The position numbers and the translations under genes were made by a program. The notes under the pieces were generated by a model. It was not told the DNA's origin, searched no databases, and saw only the letters and a program-made list of their open reading frames with translations. A DNA stretch of 64,000 nt. It comes from CBDFHV01 sp965247705. GTDB taxonomy: Bacteria > Pseudomonadota > Alphaproteobacteria > Rhodospirillales > CAMCUA01. Positions 34,612-44,047 of the stretch are shown here, in pieces. The stretch is from the NCBI GenBank assembly GCA_965247705.1, contig CBDFHV010000077.1:92399-156398 (forward strand). The letters run 5' to 3'. Numbering within the stretch: position 1 is the first letter of the stretch; each line of letters begins with the position of its first letter.

Positions 34612-35900
34612 TCACCGGCACCCTTCTCGTCGTTCTTGTTGTCTTGATGGCGCTGCGCATGCCGGTCAGCATCGCCATCGGAATTGCCGCCGTCGTCGCG
34701 CTGCTGATGGCCGATCTGCCCCTGGACGTGCTGCCGCGCATGATGGTCGACAGCGTCGACAGCTACGCCCTTCTGGCGGTGCCGTTCTTCGTGCTCGCCG
34801 GCAATCTGATGAACGCCACCGGCATCACCGAGCGCATTTTCGACTTCGCCCGGGCGTCGTTCGGGGTCATGCGCGGCGGCCTCGCCCAGGTCAACGTGGC
34901 GGCCAGCATGATCTTCGCCGGCATGTCGGGGGCGGCGTTGGCGGACCTCGGCGGCCTCGGCGCCGTCGAGATGCGGGCCATGCGCCAGAACAACTATCCG
35001 GCCGACTTCTCGGCTGCCGTAACCCTGGCGTCGTGCACCATCGGCCCGATCATTCCGCCTTCCATCGTGCTGGTGGTCTACGGCCTGGCAACCGATACGT
35101 CGGTGGGGCGTCTGTTCCTGGGCGGCATCCTGCCGGGCGTGGTGATCGGTGTCGTTACCATGGCCTTCATCTCGATGTACGTGCGGGTCAAGAAGACCGA
35201 GTGGGGACAGCCGGAGCCGTTTCGAATGAGCGAGTTCTGGCGGACGTTCCGCCGCGGCGCCCTGGCCCTGGTGTCGCCGATCATCATCATCGGCGCCATC
35301 ATTGGCGGCATCTCGACGCCATCCGAGGTGGGCGCCATCGCCGCCGCCTACGCGCTGATGGTGGGCCTGGTCTACCGGCAGTTGAGCTGGGATCGGCTTA
35401 AGATCTGCCTGATCGAATCCGTGACCATGACCGCCGTCATCATGTACCTGGTCGCCGTTTCCTCGGTGATGGGCTGGGTCATCACCACCGAGCGGGTCGC
35501 CCACGACGCCGCCCAGTTGATCGCCACCCATATCGAGAATCCCATCATCGGCCTGCTGATCATCAACGTGTTCCTGCTGTTCATCGGCATGTTCCTGGAG
35601 ACTCTGCCGGCGCTGTTGATCATGTCGTCGATCCTGCTGCCGGTGGTCAAGGTCCTGGGGGTCGACACGGTGCACTTCGGCATCATCATGTGCTTCAACC
35701 TGATCATCGGCATCATCACCCCGCCCATGGGCATCGGGCTGTTCGTCGCCGCCCGGGTGGCGCGGGTGTCGCCGGAACAGGTGTTGCGTTCCATCCTGCC
35801 GTTCATGGTGCCGCTGATCGTCGGGCTCCTGGTAATCACGATATTTCCGCAGCTCACCCTGTGGCTGCCGGACCTGGTGTTCGGCAAGATTCCCGGCTGA
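34608..35900 (+). CDS. TRAP transporter large permease (DctM)
   Basis: 430-aa protein with about 12 helices that forms the Na+-coupled transport channel. Landmarks are LMALRMPVSIAIGIAA, VPFFVLAGNLMNATGITERIFDFA, IFAGMSGAALADLGGLGAVEM, IGPIIPPSIVLVVYG, and GIITPPMGIGLFVAARVA near the end. It is followed after 37 nt by a second HyuA gene on the same strand, so the imported compound is probably the substrate of HyuA-HyuB (inference). Confidence 0.94.
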   Translation: MITGTLLVVLVVLMALRMPVSIAIGIAAVVALLMADLPLDVLPRMMVDSVDSYALLAVPFFVLAGNLMNATGITERIFDFARASFGVMRGGLAQVNVAASMIFAGMSGAALADLGGLGAVEMRAMRQNNYPADFSAAVTLASCTIGPIIPPSIVLVVYGLATDTSVGRLFLGGILPGVVIGVVTMAFISMYVRVKKTEWGQPEPFRMSEFWRTFRRGALALVSPIIIIGAIIGGISTPSEVGAIAAAYALMVGLVYRQLSWDRLKICLIESVTMTAVIMYLVAVSSVMGWVITTERVAHDAAQLIATHIENPIIGLLIINVFLLFIGMFLETLPALLIMSSILLPVVKVLGVDTVHFGIIMCFNLIIGIITPPMGIGLFVAARVARVSPEQVLRSILPFMVPLIVGLLVITIFPQLTLWLPDLVFGKIPG

Positions 35901-35937
35901 GGCCGCGAGTCGACTCGTTGGCTGATGGTATGAGACT

Positions 35938-38079
35938 TTGAGCGCCGGCGACCCGGCGGTGGGATACCGGATCGGCGTCGACATCGGCGGCACGTTCACC
36001 GACATCATTCTGCTGGCCCCCGATGGCGGCCTGGCCACGAAGAAGGTTCTGTCCACGCCCGACGATTACAGCCGCGCCGTCGTCGACGGGGTGGTACTCC
36101 TCTGTGGCGAGCGGGGCGTGCAGCCGGACGAGGTGGAACAGGTCATCCACGCCACCACCGTCGTCACCAATACGGTGATCCAGTTGGCCGGCGCCAAGGT
36201 CGGCCTGATCACCACGCAAGGGTTCCGGGACATCCTGGAGGTCGCCCGCGGCCGCAATCCGGACCTCTACAACCTGGCCTGGCGCAAGCCGCCGCCCCTG
36301 GTCCCCCGCCGCCGCCGCCTGGAAGTGGCCGAGCGGATCAATGCCCGGGGCGAAATTGTCCTTCCCCTCGACGTGGACGGCGCCCGCGACGCCGTCCGCC
36401 GCCTGCTCGACGACCAGGTCGAGGCGATCGCCGTGTGCCTCATCAACGCGCCGGCCAATCCGGTCCACGAGCAACGGATCGCCGAGGTGATCCGGGACCT
36501 GGCGCCGACGATCCACACCAGCATTTCCCACCGGGTCATGCCGATGATCATGGAGTATGAGCGAACCTCGGAGACGGTGCTGAACGCCTACGTCATGCCG
36601 CTGGTCGCGGACTACCTGTTGCGCCTCGAGACCAGGCTTCGCGAGGCCGGCGTGGCGGCGCCACTGTTCATCATGCAATCCAACGGCGGCATGACCACGC
36701 CCCAGGCGGCGGCCGAGAGGCCGATCGAGATCCTCGAATGCGGTCCGGCGGCGGGCGTTGTCGGCGGCGCCTACCTGGCCCGGCGCCAAGGGATCGCCAA
36801 CATGATCGCCTACGACATGGGGGGCACCACCGCCAAGGCGTCCATGGTCGAGGACGGCCGCTTCACCCGCTCGGCGGAATACGAGGTGGGCGGCGGCCTG
36901 AACAAGACCAGCGGCCTGATGAAGGGCTATGGCTACGTCATTAGGGTTCCCTCCATCGACATCGCCGAGATGGGGGCCGGCGGCGGCAGCCTGCTTCGTA
37001 TCGACGTCGGCGGGGCGCTGCATGTGGGTCCCGAAAGCGCCGGCGCGGACCCTGGCCCCGTATGCTACGACCAGGGCGGCATCGAGCCGACCCTAACCGA
37101 TGCGGACATGATCCTCGGCTACATCAACCCCGAACACTTGTGCGGCGGCGAGTTTCGCCTCAACGCCGACAAGGCCTTCGCCGCGTTCCGCGACAAGATC
37201 GCCGAACCCCTTGGCAAGGATCTGCACGAAGCCGCCCATGGGACTCACCTTCTCGCCAATGCCAACATGATGCGGGCCATTCGCGCGGTGTCGTCCGAAC
37301 GGGGGCGGGATCCCCGCAAATTTCAGCTCTACGCCTACGGCGGCGCCGGCCCGGTGCACGCGGTGGGAGTCGCCGCCGGATTGGGCATCCGCACCGTGGT
37401 GATACCGCCGGAGCCGGGCGTCTTCAGCGCGTTCGGGCTGCTGACGGCGGATATCGAACGTCACTACATGCGCTCCTTCCCCCGTCCCTGGGGCGGCAAC
37501 ATCATCGACGAATTGAACCGGGTGTTCGCCGACATGACGGAGGAGGCGACATCCACGGTGACCACCTGGAGCGGCCGACCGGCCCTCGATCCGCGCCTTC
37601 AATGGATGGCGGACATGGAATTCACCGGTCAAACCACCCGCCTTTCCGTTCCGCTGCCCGCCGGTACGTTGGGCGCCGAGGATGTGGAGAAAACGGCCCA
37701 GGCCTTCAAGGACGAACACTTGAAAACCTATGGCCACGGGTTGCACAACGTCCCGCTTCGCATCTCCGCCGTCCGGCTTACCGCCGTCGTTCCCTCGGGA
37801 AGGCCGTTCGAAGGCAAGGCCCCCAAGGCGGATGACACCCCCGCCGCCAAACCCGCGGGCGGCCCGACGCGGCGCGCCTACTGGGGCCGGGACCACGGGT
37901 TCATCGAGACGCCGGTCCGCGACTTAGGCGGACTGGGCGCCCAACCCGTCGACGGGCCGCTGCTGGTGGATGGTTACGACACCACCATCGTCGTGCCGCC
38001 CGGCACGACCATCGCCAAGGGCGATTGGGGAAACACGGTCATCACCATCCAAAGAGTGGAGAGCCGCCATGACCGATGA
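35938..38079 (+). CDS. Hydantoinase/oxoprolinase A-subunit family protein (second HyuA)
   Basis: 713-aa HyuA-type subunit, paralogous to the one at 30472-32544. It has RIGVDIGGTFTDIILLAPDG, HATTVVTNTVIQLAGAKVGLITTQGFRD, YDMGGTTAKASMVEDG and YGGAGPVHAVG. The start is a TTG at 35938 that gives MSAGDPAVGYRIG. It lies 37 nt after DctM and overlaps HyuB by 11 nt, in a rightward operon DctP-Q-M-HyuA-HyuB. Confidence 0.92.
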   Translation: MSAGDPAVGYRIGVDIGGTFTDIILLAPDGGLATKKVLSTPDDYSRAVVDGVVLLCGERGVQPDEVEQVIHATTVVTNTVIQLAGAKVGLITTQGFRDILEVARGRNPDLYNLAWRKPPPLVPRRRRLEVAERINARGEIVLPLDVDGARDAVRRLLDDQVEAIAVCLINAPANPVHEQRIAEVIRDLAPTIHTSISHRVMPMIMEYERTSETVLNAYVMPLVADYLLRLETRLREAGVAAPLFIMQSNGGMTTPQAAAERPIEILECGPAAGVVGGAYLARRQGIANMIAYDMGGTTAKASMVEDGRFTRSAEYEVGGGLNKTSGLMKGYGYVIRVPSIDIAEMGAGGGSLLRIDVGGALHVGPESAGADPGPVCYDQGGIEPTLTDADMILGYINPEHLCGGEFRLNADKAFAAFRDKIAEPLGKDLHEAAHGTHLLANANMMRAIRAVSSERGRDPRKFQLYAYGGAGPVHAVGVAAGLGIRTVVIPPEPGVFSAFGLLTADIERHYMRSFPRPWGGNIIDELNRVFADMTEEATSTVTTWSGRPALDPRLQWMADMEFTGQTTRLSVPLPAGTLGAEDVEKTAQAFKDEHLKTYGHGLHNVPLRISAVRLTAVVPSGRPFEGKAPKADDTPAAKPAGGPTRRAYWGRDHGFIETPVRDLGGLGAQPVDGPLLVDGYDTTIVVPPGTTIAKGDWGNTVITIQRVESRHDR

Positions 38080-39799
38080 GAAAGAGCTCGACATCTTCAC
38101 CATGCAGTTGATCAACAACTTCCTCACATCAGCGACGGATGAAATGAACCAGGTGGTGGTCCGCACGTCCCTGTCGCCGATCACCCGGGACGCCCACGAT
38201 TTTCAGTGCGGTCTCTGCCGCGGCGATGGCGAGATCATCCTGGAGGGCGACGGCACGGTGATCCACTCCCTCGTCTATCAGACGCTGATCAGCAACTGGC
38301 TCAGGGACAATCGGCAGCGGACTTATCCCGGCGACGTGATTATCACCAACGATCCCTATTCCGGCGCCTCCCATCTGCCCGATATCTACATGTACCGCCC
38401 AATTTTCGTCGGCGACGAGATCGCCGCCTGGTCCGTGTCCGGCGGTCATCAGCGCGATGTCGGCGGCATGACGCCCGGCAGTTGTCCCCACAACGCCACC
38501 GAGATCTTTCAGGAGGGCCTGCGCTTCTCGCCGCTGAAGCTCTATGAACGGGGCGAGCCCAACGAGACGTTCTTTCAGTTCATCGACTGCAACTCCCGGG
38601 CGCCCGACATCGTCAGGGCCGACATCGGCGCCCACTATGGCGCCTGCATCATCGGCGAGCAGCGCTTTCGCGAGTTGGTCGACGAACACGGCTGGCGCAC
38701 CCTCGAGCGCTACCTCGATGCGCTCCTGGATTACGCCGAGCGGCTGACCCGGGCTGAGATCGCGGCCATGCCCGACGGGGTCTACGAGTTCGCCGATTGC
38801 CTCGACGACGACGGCAACAATCCGGGCATACCGGTTCCCATCCGCCTGAAGATCACCATCGAGGGCGATGGGATCACGTACGACTTCACCGGCACCTCGC
38901 CCCAGGTCAAGGGCGGCATGAACAATCCCTTGGGGTCGGTGAAGGCCGCCGTCATGACGGCGCTGAGGCTGATGATCAGTCCCGACATCCCCAAGAACGG
39001 CGGCGCCTGGAGACCGGTCAACCTCATCGTTCCGGAGGGCACCCTGTTCAATCCTGTCCTGCCCGCGCCGGTGGCCAGTCGTGGCGGAACGGCCCAGCGG
39101 GCGGCGGACGTGCTGATCGGCTGTCAGGTTCCCATCCGGCCAGAGAAGATGATGGCCTGCAGTTCCGGTCAGGACACCCTGGTCAACTTGGCCGCCAATG
39201 ACCGCAACGGCGAGCTGTTCATCCTCATGGAAACCCTGTTCGCGGGATGGGGCGGCCGAATGGCGGGCGACGGCAACGAGGTCTGTTCTCCGCCGATCAC
39301 CAACAACAGCAACATCCCCATCGAATCGAACGAAAGCGTCTATCCGGACGTCATTTACAAGCAGATGGCCCTGGTGCCCGATACGGAGGGGGCGGGCAAA
39401 CACCGGGGCGCGCTGAGCGTGGTTCGCGAGTGGCAGTACGTCGGCGAGACGGAGGCCCTCATCCAGCTTCGCGTCGACCGCCGCGACCACGCGCCATGGG
39501 GAGTCGACGGCGGGCAGCCCGGCGCCCGACTTCAGGCGACCGTGCTGTCGGCCGAAGACAGCGACCGGGACGTGGGCAAATCCACCTTCACCCTGCACAA
39601 GGGCGATTCCCTGCGTATCCGGGCCGCCGGCGCCGGCGGCTGGGGCGATCCAGTGGAACGGGACCCAATGCTGGTCGTGGAAGACGTGTGTGACGGCAAG
39701 ATCAGCCCGCAACGGGCCCGCGACGTCTATCGGGTGGCGATCGACGCGGCGACGATGGGGCTGGATCAGCACGAGACCCGGCGCTTGAGAGGCGGTTGA
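38069..39799 (+). CDS. Hydantoinase/oxoprolinase B-subunit family protein (second HyuB)
   Basis: 576-aa HyuB-type subunit. It shows LISATD-like NNFLTSATDEMNQVVVRTSLSPITRDAHDFQ, IITNDPYSGASHLPDIYM, SGGHQRDVGGM and AGAGGWGDPVERDP. I chose the ATG at 38069, preceded by GTGGAGA, which overlaps the HyuA end. It is the last gene of the operon; the following 300 nt are non-coding up to an IS element. Confidence 0.92.
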   Translation: MTDEKELDIFTMQLINNFLTSATDEMNQVVVRTSLSPITRDAHDFQCGLCRGDGEIILEGDGTVIHSLVYQTLISNWLRDNRQRTYPGDVIITNDPYSGASHLPDIYMYRPIFVGDEIAAWSVSGGHQRDVGGMTPGSCPHNATEIFQEGLRFSPLKLYERGEPNETFFQFIDCNSRAPDIVRADIGAHYGACIIGEQRFRELVDEHGWRTLERYLDALLDYAERLTRAEIAAMPDGVYEFADCLDDDGNNPGIPVPIRLKITIEGDGITYDFTGTSPQVKGGMNNPLGSVKAAVMTALRLMISPDIPKNGGAWRPVNLIVPEGTLFNPVLPAPVASRGGTAQRAADVLIGCQVPIRPEKMMACSSGQDTLVNLAANDRNGELFILMETLFAGWGGRMAGDGNEVCSPPITNNSNIPIESNESVYPDVIYKQMALVPDTEGAGKHRGALSVVREWQYVGETEALIQLRVDRRDHAPWGVDGGQPGARLQATVLSAEDSDRDVGKSTFTLHKGDSLRIRAAGAGGWGDPVERDPMLVVEDVCDGKISPQRARDVYRVAIDAATMGLDQHETRRLRGG

Positions 39800-40105
39800 T
39801 ACCCGTTGGCGATTGAAGAGACCCGCCCACCGGTATCAGCCGTTCTTGGGCCGCAAGGGGCGTTGTGGCGCGGCCTACAAACGGCGTTCATTGGGGGTCT
39901 CGCGCCTCCGGCATTTGGAGGCATGGATAAATGGCCTCGACCTCGCGCATCTCGACACCGAGAACGCGCGCGTACCATTGCTTGCTGCCGATCGCCATTG
40001 CACCATGCGCTTCGGCGTTTCGGAGCCCTCACGGCCCGGTGAGCGGAGTTGAATTCGACCAGGCGGTCCTTGAACCCACGTCCTGATAAAAGAGGAAAAG
40101 GCATA
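39800..40105. other. Intergenic stretch between HyuB and the second IS
   Basis: No recognisable gene. A GCCTCC-loop-GGAGGC hairpin (39904-39922) could be a weak terminator for the HyuB operon but lacks a T-run. A 79-codon rightward frame at 39813-40052 reads partly protein-like but has no family I recognise. It may be a remnant of the gene that the IS separated from its surroundings. Confidence 0.4.
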
Positions 40106-40110
40106 CTCAC
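40106..40110. repeat. Target-site duplication, left copy (CTCAC)
   Basis: CTCAC directly precedes the left terminal repeat of the IS at 40111 and recurs at 41854-41858. Confidence 0.8.
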
Positions 40111-41853
40111 CCCGCCTTATTCACCCAAGGGGCCTGAAATGACTGGCGCGCGGCGGATTTTGACGTAAAATCAATGTGCTAGAAGGATTCACAACAAACC
40201 TCCGCCGTGCGCCATGGGTGAAACGCTATCTCTGTTCGGTTCCTCGTTCAACAAGTCCCTTCGCATCGAATCCCGACCCGAGCGGCTGACCGGGGAACCG
40301 GGGGCCGTGCTCTTGCGCGAGATCATGGAGCGCACCCGGATCATCGAGTGGCTGACCGAGCGGTTGCACGATCCGCGCAAGGCCGATCGTGTCACCTATC
40401 CCCTGGCCGATCTGCTGCGCACGGTTCTGCTTCTCTTTGGCCAGGGTTGGCACGACCAAGACGACGCCGACGCGCTCCGCCATGATGCGGGCCTACGCCT
40501 GGCTGCAAGCGGTTCACGGGGTGTCACGCCGTTGTCCACCGAGGCGCACCTGGCCTCGCAACCCACGCTGTCGCGTCTGATCGCGCTTCTGAGCACGCCG
40601 GAGGCCCGCACTGTGCTCCATGAGGCGATCACCGAGCTCGCGGGGCGGCGGTTCCGGGGCCTGCGCGGCGGTCACCGGCAGCGATATCTGACCATCGACG
40701 TGGACAGCCTGCCGATCGAGGTCCACGGCCATCAACCCGGCTCGGCCTGGAACGGCCATTACCATCAGCGCATGTACCACCCTTTGGTGGCCAGCATCGC
40801 CGAAACCGGCGACCTTCTGGACGCTCGTTTACGGGAGGGCAACGCCCACACCGCCGAGGGGGCGCTGGACTTCATCCTTGATCTCGTGGACCGAGCCGAA
40901 GAGACGCTGTGCCAAGTCGCTCTGGTGCGCATCGACGCTGGGTTCCCCAGCGATCCCCTGCTGTCGGGCCTGGAGCGTCGCGGGACGCCCTATGTTGCCC
41001 GATTGCGGACCAACAAGGTCCTGGACCGCATGGCTCAGCCCTGTCTTGGACGGCCGCCGGGACGGCCTCCGGCAGAGCCGCGGACGTGGTTCCACGAGAT
41101 GACCTGCCGGGCGAAGTCGTGGTCGAAAGAGCGCCGAGTGGTCCTGGTGGTGTTGGAACGGCCAGACCAATTTCTGGTTGATCACTTCTGGCTGATCACC
41201 AGCCTTGATGCCGAGGCCGTGCCGGCGGCCGATCTCCTGGATCACTACCGCCAGCGCGGCCGTGCCGAGGCCCACATGGGCGAACTCATGGACGTGATGG
41301 ACCCGGCGCTGTCGTCCGCGTCGCGAAGGAAGCGTCATTACCGGGGGCGCTGCCTGCCGGAGCGCGAGAGCACGGTCGATGCCTTCGCTCACAACGAGGT
41401 CGTCCTGTTGCTCAACATCCTGGCCTATGAACTGGTTCATGCCGGGCGGTGCCTGATGGAGACTGCGACCGGCGAGGGGTGGAGCCTTCGCCGGTTCCGC
41501 GAGCGCGTTCTGCGCGCCGCCGCCCGGGTCGTCGTTTCCGGCCGACGCATCACCATGGTCATCGGGGAAACATTCGCCCGCTTCTGGCAACGGCTCTGGC
41601 CGCGCTTGGAACGCTTGCGATACGCCGACCCGTAACCCCGTCCAAGTCGGCCAGCTAGACTTCAAGCCACCGCCGGATCGCCGGTGGCGGTCCCGCTCGC
41701 CTCCACGGCGGCTTCTTCACGCCTTTCATGCCTCAAGTGGCTATCGCACAGCTGGGGAAGCACCCGTGACTCGCCAGCCGCGAATGACCCTGCAACGAGA
41801 CTCGCATCACATGCAGAAAAGTCTACGGCAAGGGGGTTGGTGAATAAGCCGGG
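40111..41853 (+). mobile_element. IS1380-like insertion sequence, 1743 bp
   Basis: The left terminal repeat is CCCGCCTTATTCACC (from 40111) and the right one, read inward from 41853, CCCGGCTTATTCACC: 14 of 15 matches. It is flanked by the 5-bp direct repeat CTCAC. The single transposase gene is intact. The right end lies only 23 nt before the start codon of the next gene. The ends resemble those of the element at 918-2526 (a shared TTATTCA core), but the transposases are clearly different. Confidence 0.88.
40214..41635 (+). CDS. IS1380-family DDE transposase
   Basis: 473-aa transposase of a group distinct from the one at 1043-2383. Likely catalytic Asp residues are in YLTIDVDSLPIEVHG (about 161) and in VRIDAGFPS (about 242). 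The Glu is in YRQRGRAEAHMGEL, matching Y-(2)-R-(3)-E-(6) but with Met where Lys is usual. The reading frame is uninterrupted. It fills the element between the terminal repeats. Confidence 0.88.
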   Translation: MGETLSLFGSSFNKSLRIESRPERLTGEPGAVLLREIMERTRIIEWLTERLHDPRKADRVTYPLADLLRTVLLLFGQGWHDQDDADALRHDAGLRLAASGSRGVTPLSTEAHLASQPTLSRLIALLSTPEARTVLHEAITELAGRRFRGLRGGHRQRYLTIDVDSLPIEVHGHQPGSAWNGHYHQRMYHPLVASIAETGDLLDARLREGNAHTAEGALDFILDLVDRAEETLCQVALVRIDAGFPSDPLLSGLERRGTPYVARLRTNKVLDRMAQPCLGRPPGRPPAEPRTWFHEMTCRAKSWSKERRVVLVVLERPDQFLVDHFWLITSLDAEAVPAADLLDHYRQRGRAEAHMGELMDVMDPALSSASRRKRHYRGRCLPERESTVDAFAHNEVVLLLNILAYELVHAGRCLMETATGEGWSLRRFRERVLRAAARVVVSGRRITMVIGETFARFWQRLWPRLERLRYADP

Positions 41854-41858
41854 CTCAC
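41854..41858. repeat. Target-site duplication, right copy (CTCAC)
   Basis: Matches the copy at 40106-40110 and immediately follows the right terminal repeat of the IS. Confidence 0.8.
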
Positions 41859-41876
41859 ATCGCAGGAGATCTATCC

Positions 41877-42221
41877 ATGTTATTGCGAAAAACACGTTCC
41901 CCGGGACCGGCCGTTCTCGGTACCCTTCTTGCCTGTCTTGTTGCCGTCGCGGTGCCAAGTGCCGCGCAGGCCCGGTGCGAGGCCAAGATCGACGGCGAGT
42001 TGCGCAAGGCCGGTGTGGCCGCCTCCGATGTGCAGCGCATCGACCTCAGGCCAAGGCGGAGCAGCCTCGAGAACGGCAGTCAATTGGACGGCTATTCGGC
42101 TTGGGTGCGCCTTAAATCCTGTGCGGGGGCGGTGATCATCGATCTGAGCGACTACTGTTACGTGGAGCAGGTCTACACGAGGGACGGCTGCCAGGTGGCC
42201 GGTCTGCCTTCTTCTTGTTGA
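41877..42221 (+). CDS. Small secreted cysteine-containing protein, unknown function
   Basis: 114-aa protein with a clear signal peptide (residues 1 to about 32, ending AAQARC). The mature part is about 82 residues with five cysteines (RCEAK, KSCAG, DYCYV, DGCQV and the terminal SSC), so disulfides in the periplasm are likely. I recognise no family. An AGGAG site (41864-41868) precedes the ATG, but everything further upstream is the IS1380-like element, so the native promoter has been displaced. Expression now depends on read-through or on a promoter in the IS. Confidence 0.75.
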   Translation: MLLRKTRSPGPAVLGTLLACLVAVAVPSAAQARCEAKIDGELRKAGVAASDVQRIDLRPRRSSLENGSQLDGYSAWVRLKSCAGAVIIDLSDYCYVEQVYTRDGCQVAGLPSSC

Positions 42222-42424
42222 CGGCTCGTCTCGACCTCTGAACGCCTTAGCGGCGAACAGGTAAGGGATGCCGTCAGCCGTGCAGCCGCGGGAAACGGGG
42301 TCGGCGAACGTCCGCGCGTTTCGGCCGCACCATTCGGCGGCCATGCCCGCCGCTTGAACTTGGACGATACGGGCCCTATCGATGAGGGGAGCAGGAATTC
42401 ATTATGTGACGGAGTCTCGCACCG

Positions 42425-43291
42425 ATGGAGATGCATCAGGTCCGATATTTCCTCGCCCTCTGTGAGACGTTCAACTTCACCCGCGCCGCCAAGCAATGCG
42501 GCGTCGCCCAGCCGTCCCTGACCCGGGCGATCAAGAAACTCGAAGACGAGCTGGGAGGAGAGCTGTTCCGGCGCGAGCGCACCCGCACCCACATGACCGA
42601 CCTGGCCCGGCTGGTCCGCCCCCATCTCACCCAGATTCTCGAGGCGAACCAGGCGGTGCGGGCGGAGGCGCACGGGTTCAAGAACCTGGACAAAGCGCCG
42701 TTGCGGCTCGGCGTGATGTGCACCATCGGGCCAGCCCGCATGGTCGGTTACTTCAACCGGCTGCGACAGGAGATCTCGGCCCTCGACGTCTCTCTTACGG
42801 AGGGTTCCGGTCAGGAGATGGTGGACGATCTCCTGGCCGGGAACCGGGACATTGCCCTGGTCGGGCTGCCGCGCTTTCCCGACCGCCTGGACGTCCGGCC
42901 CCTCTACACGGAACGCTACGTGATCGCCTTCCCCAGGGGGCATCGTTTCGAGAGGATGAACGGCGTATCGCTGAAAGACCTGGACCAGGAGGACTACCTG
43001 GAGCGGGTCAACTGCGAGGCGCCCCACTATTTCGATGCCGCCGGCCTCGAGGCGCCGGAGGTTCGGGTCCGCTATCGCAGCGAGCGGGAGGACTGGATCC
43101 AGGGGATGGTCATGGCCGGCCTCGGCTGCTCGATGGTGCCGGAGTACCTTCCGATCATGCCCGGCCTGGCGACCCGCCCGTTGCTGGATACCGGGCTCAC
43201 GCGCACGGTCAGTCTGGTCACGGTGGCGGGGCGCCGGTTCGCCCCGGCGGTCGAAGCTTTCATCCGTCTGGCGCATCGCCACGACTGGTAA
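42425..43291 (+). CDS. LysR-family transcriptional regulator
   Basis: 288-aa regulator. The N-terminal winged helix-turn-helix is residues 1-60 (MHQVRYFLALCETFNFTRAAKQCGVAQPSLTRAIKKLEDELGGELFRR). The rest is the type-2 periplasmic-binding-like effector domain, starting near LRLGVMCTIGP. The target genes are not evident; no divergent partner adjoins it. The gene upstream is the small secreted protein, 203 nt away on the same strand. Confidence 0.92.
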   Translation: MEMHQVRYFLALCETFNFTRAAKQCGVAQPSLTRAIKKLEDELGGELFRRERTRTHMTDLARLVRPHLTQILEANQAVRAEAHGFKNLDKAPLRLGVMCTIGPARMVGYFNRLRQEISALDVSLTEGSGQEMVDDLLAGNRDIALVGLPRFPDRLDVRPLYTERYVIAFPRGHRFERMNGVSLKDLDQEDYLERVNCEAPHYFDAAGLEAPEVRVRYRSEREDWIQGMVMAGLGCSMVPEYLPIMPGLATRPLLDTGLTRTVSLVTVAGRRFAPAVEAFIRLAHRHDW

Positions 43292-43354
43292 GGCGCGGTG
43301 CAGGTCCAAGGGGCACTGACAATGGCCCATGGGGATCGTCGTCGCCCCTTGGTA

Positions 43355-44047
43355 CTACCTCATTGCGGATGAATACGGGTCCGGGCGCGGGATAAAACGG
43401 ACTCTTGCTTCAGCCCGTCCGCCCCGGTCATCGGTATCCGAGGACACCGCCAGGACGGCCGGAGCTGGGGGCTCCATGCCGAACGCCGCCCGGTAGTCGC
43501 GGGCCGGATCAACCGTTTCTTCAAACCATGTGCCGAGGGGCGCGCTGGCCCCTCTCAGCACGATCAGCACCCCGTCGTCGGGAAGATGCGGGTTGGAGAA
43601 GCGTCGACCGGCGGTCTGGTCGTTGTCCCATACGTAGGTGACGACCCGGCCAGCCAGTGGCTCGCCGACCAACGTCGAGCGGATCGCGCGGCCGAGGCGG
43701 GCGAACAGGCCTTCATCCGCTGGTGGCGGGAAGCCCACGTGCACGGCCAGGGGCCGGTCGTTGCCGCTACATTCCGGCGCCCGATCCACGCGCCAGCGCC
43801 AGACGAAGGCGCCGCGCGTCGCCGACGGATCGAGTCGACGGTACAGGAACCCGACGGCCCCGTTGGCGGCAACGGCGATGGCGCCATCGTCCGCCAGCCG
43901 GAATTCGGCGGTCCGTTTGCCCATCGGCGTGACAAGCCGCCAACCGGCCTGGTGCAAGACATTCTTCTCCACGGCTGACGCGGCCGTCGTCACGACCAAG
44001 AGAGAGAGCAACACTCCCGCTCGCAACGGTTGCCTCCAGGCTGTCAT
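43355..44047 (-). CDS. DUF3047 family secreted protein
   Basis: 230-aa protein with a signal peptide (MTAWRQPLRAGVLLSLLVVTTAASA). The mature part contains RGAFVWRWRVDRAPECSGNDRPLAVHVGF, VVTYVWDNDQTAGRRFSNPHLPDDGVLIVLRGA and AVSSDTDDRGGRAEARVRFI, which fit the DUF3047 family. I chose the ATG at 44047 because it overlaps the stop of the upstream ferritin-like gene as ATGA and starts the signal peptide. Function unknown. Confidence 0.82.
   Translation of the reverse strand: MTAWRQPLRAGVLLSLLVVTTAASAVEKNVLHQAGWRLVTPMGKRTAEFRLADDGAIAVAANGAVGFLYRRLDPSATRGAFVWRWRVDRAPECSGNDRPLAVHVGFPPPADEGLFARLGRAIRSTLVGEPLAGRVVTYVWDNDQTAGRRFSNPHLPDDGVLIVLRGASAPLGTWFEETVDPARDYRAAFGMEPPAPAVLAVSSDTDDRGGRAEARVRFIPRPDPYSSAMR

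Noticed and set aside
34560..36056. Long minus-strand frame opposite DctM and the second HyuA
   Set aside because: Translation is rich in His/Asp/Gln/Arg repeats typical of antisense GC-rich frames, and it spans two genuine genes on the other strand.
39813..40052. 79-codon plus-strand frame between HyuB and the second IS
   Set aside because: Partly protein-like, but with no recognised family and no clear ribosome binding site; recorded only as a possible remnant.
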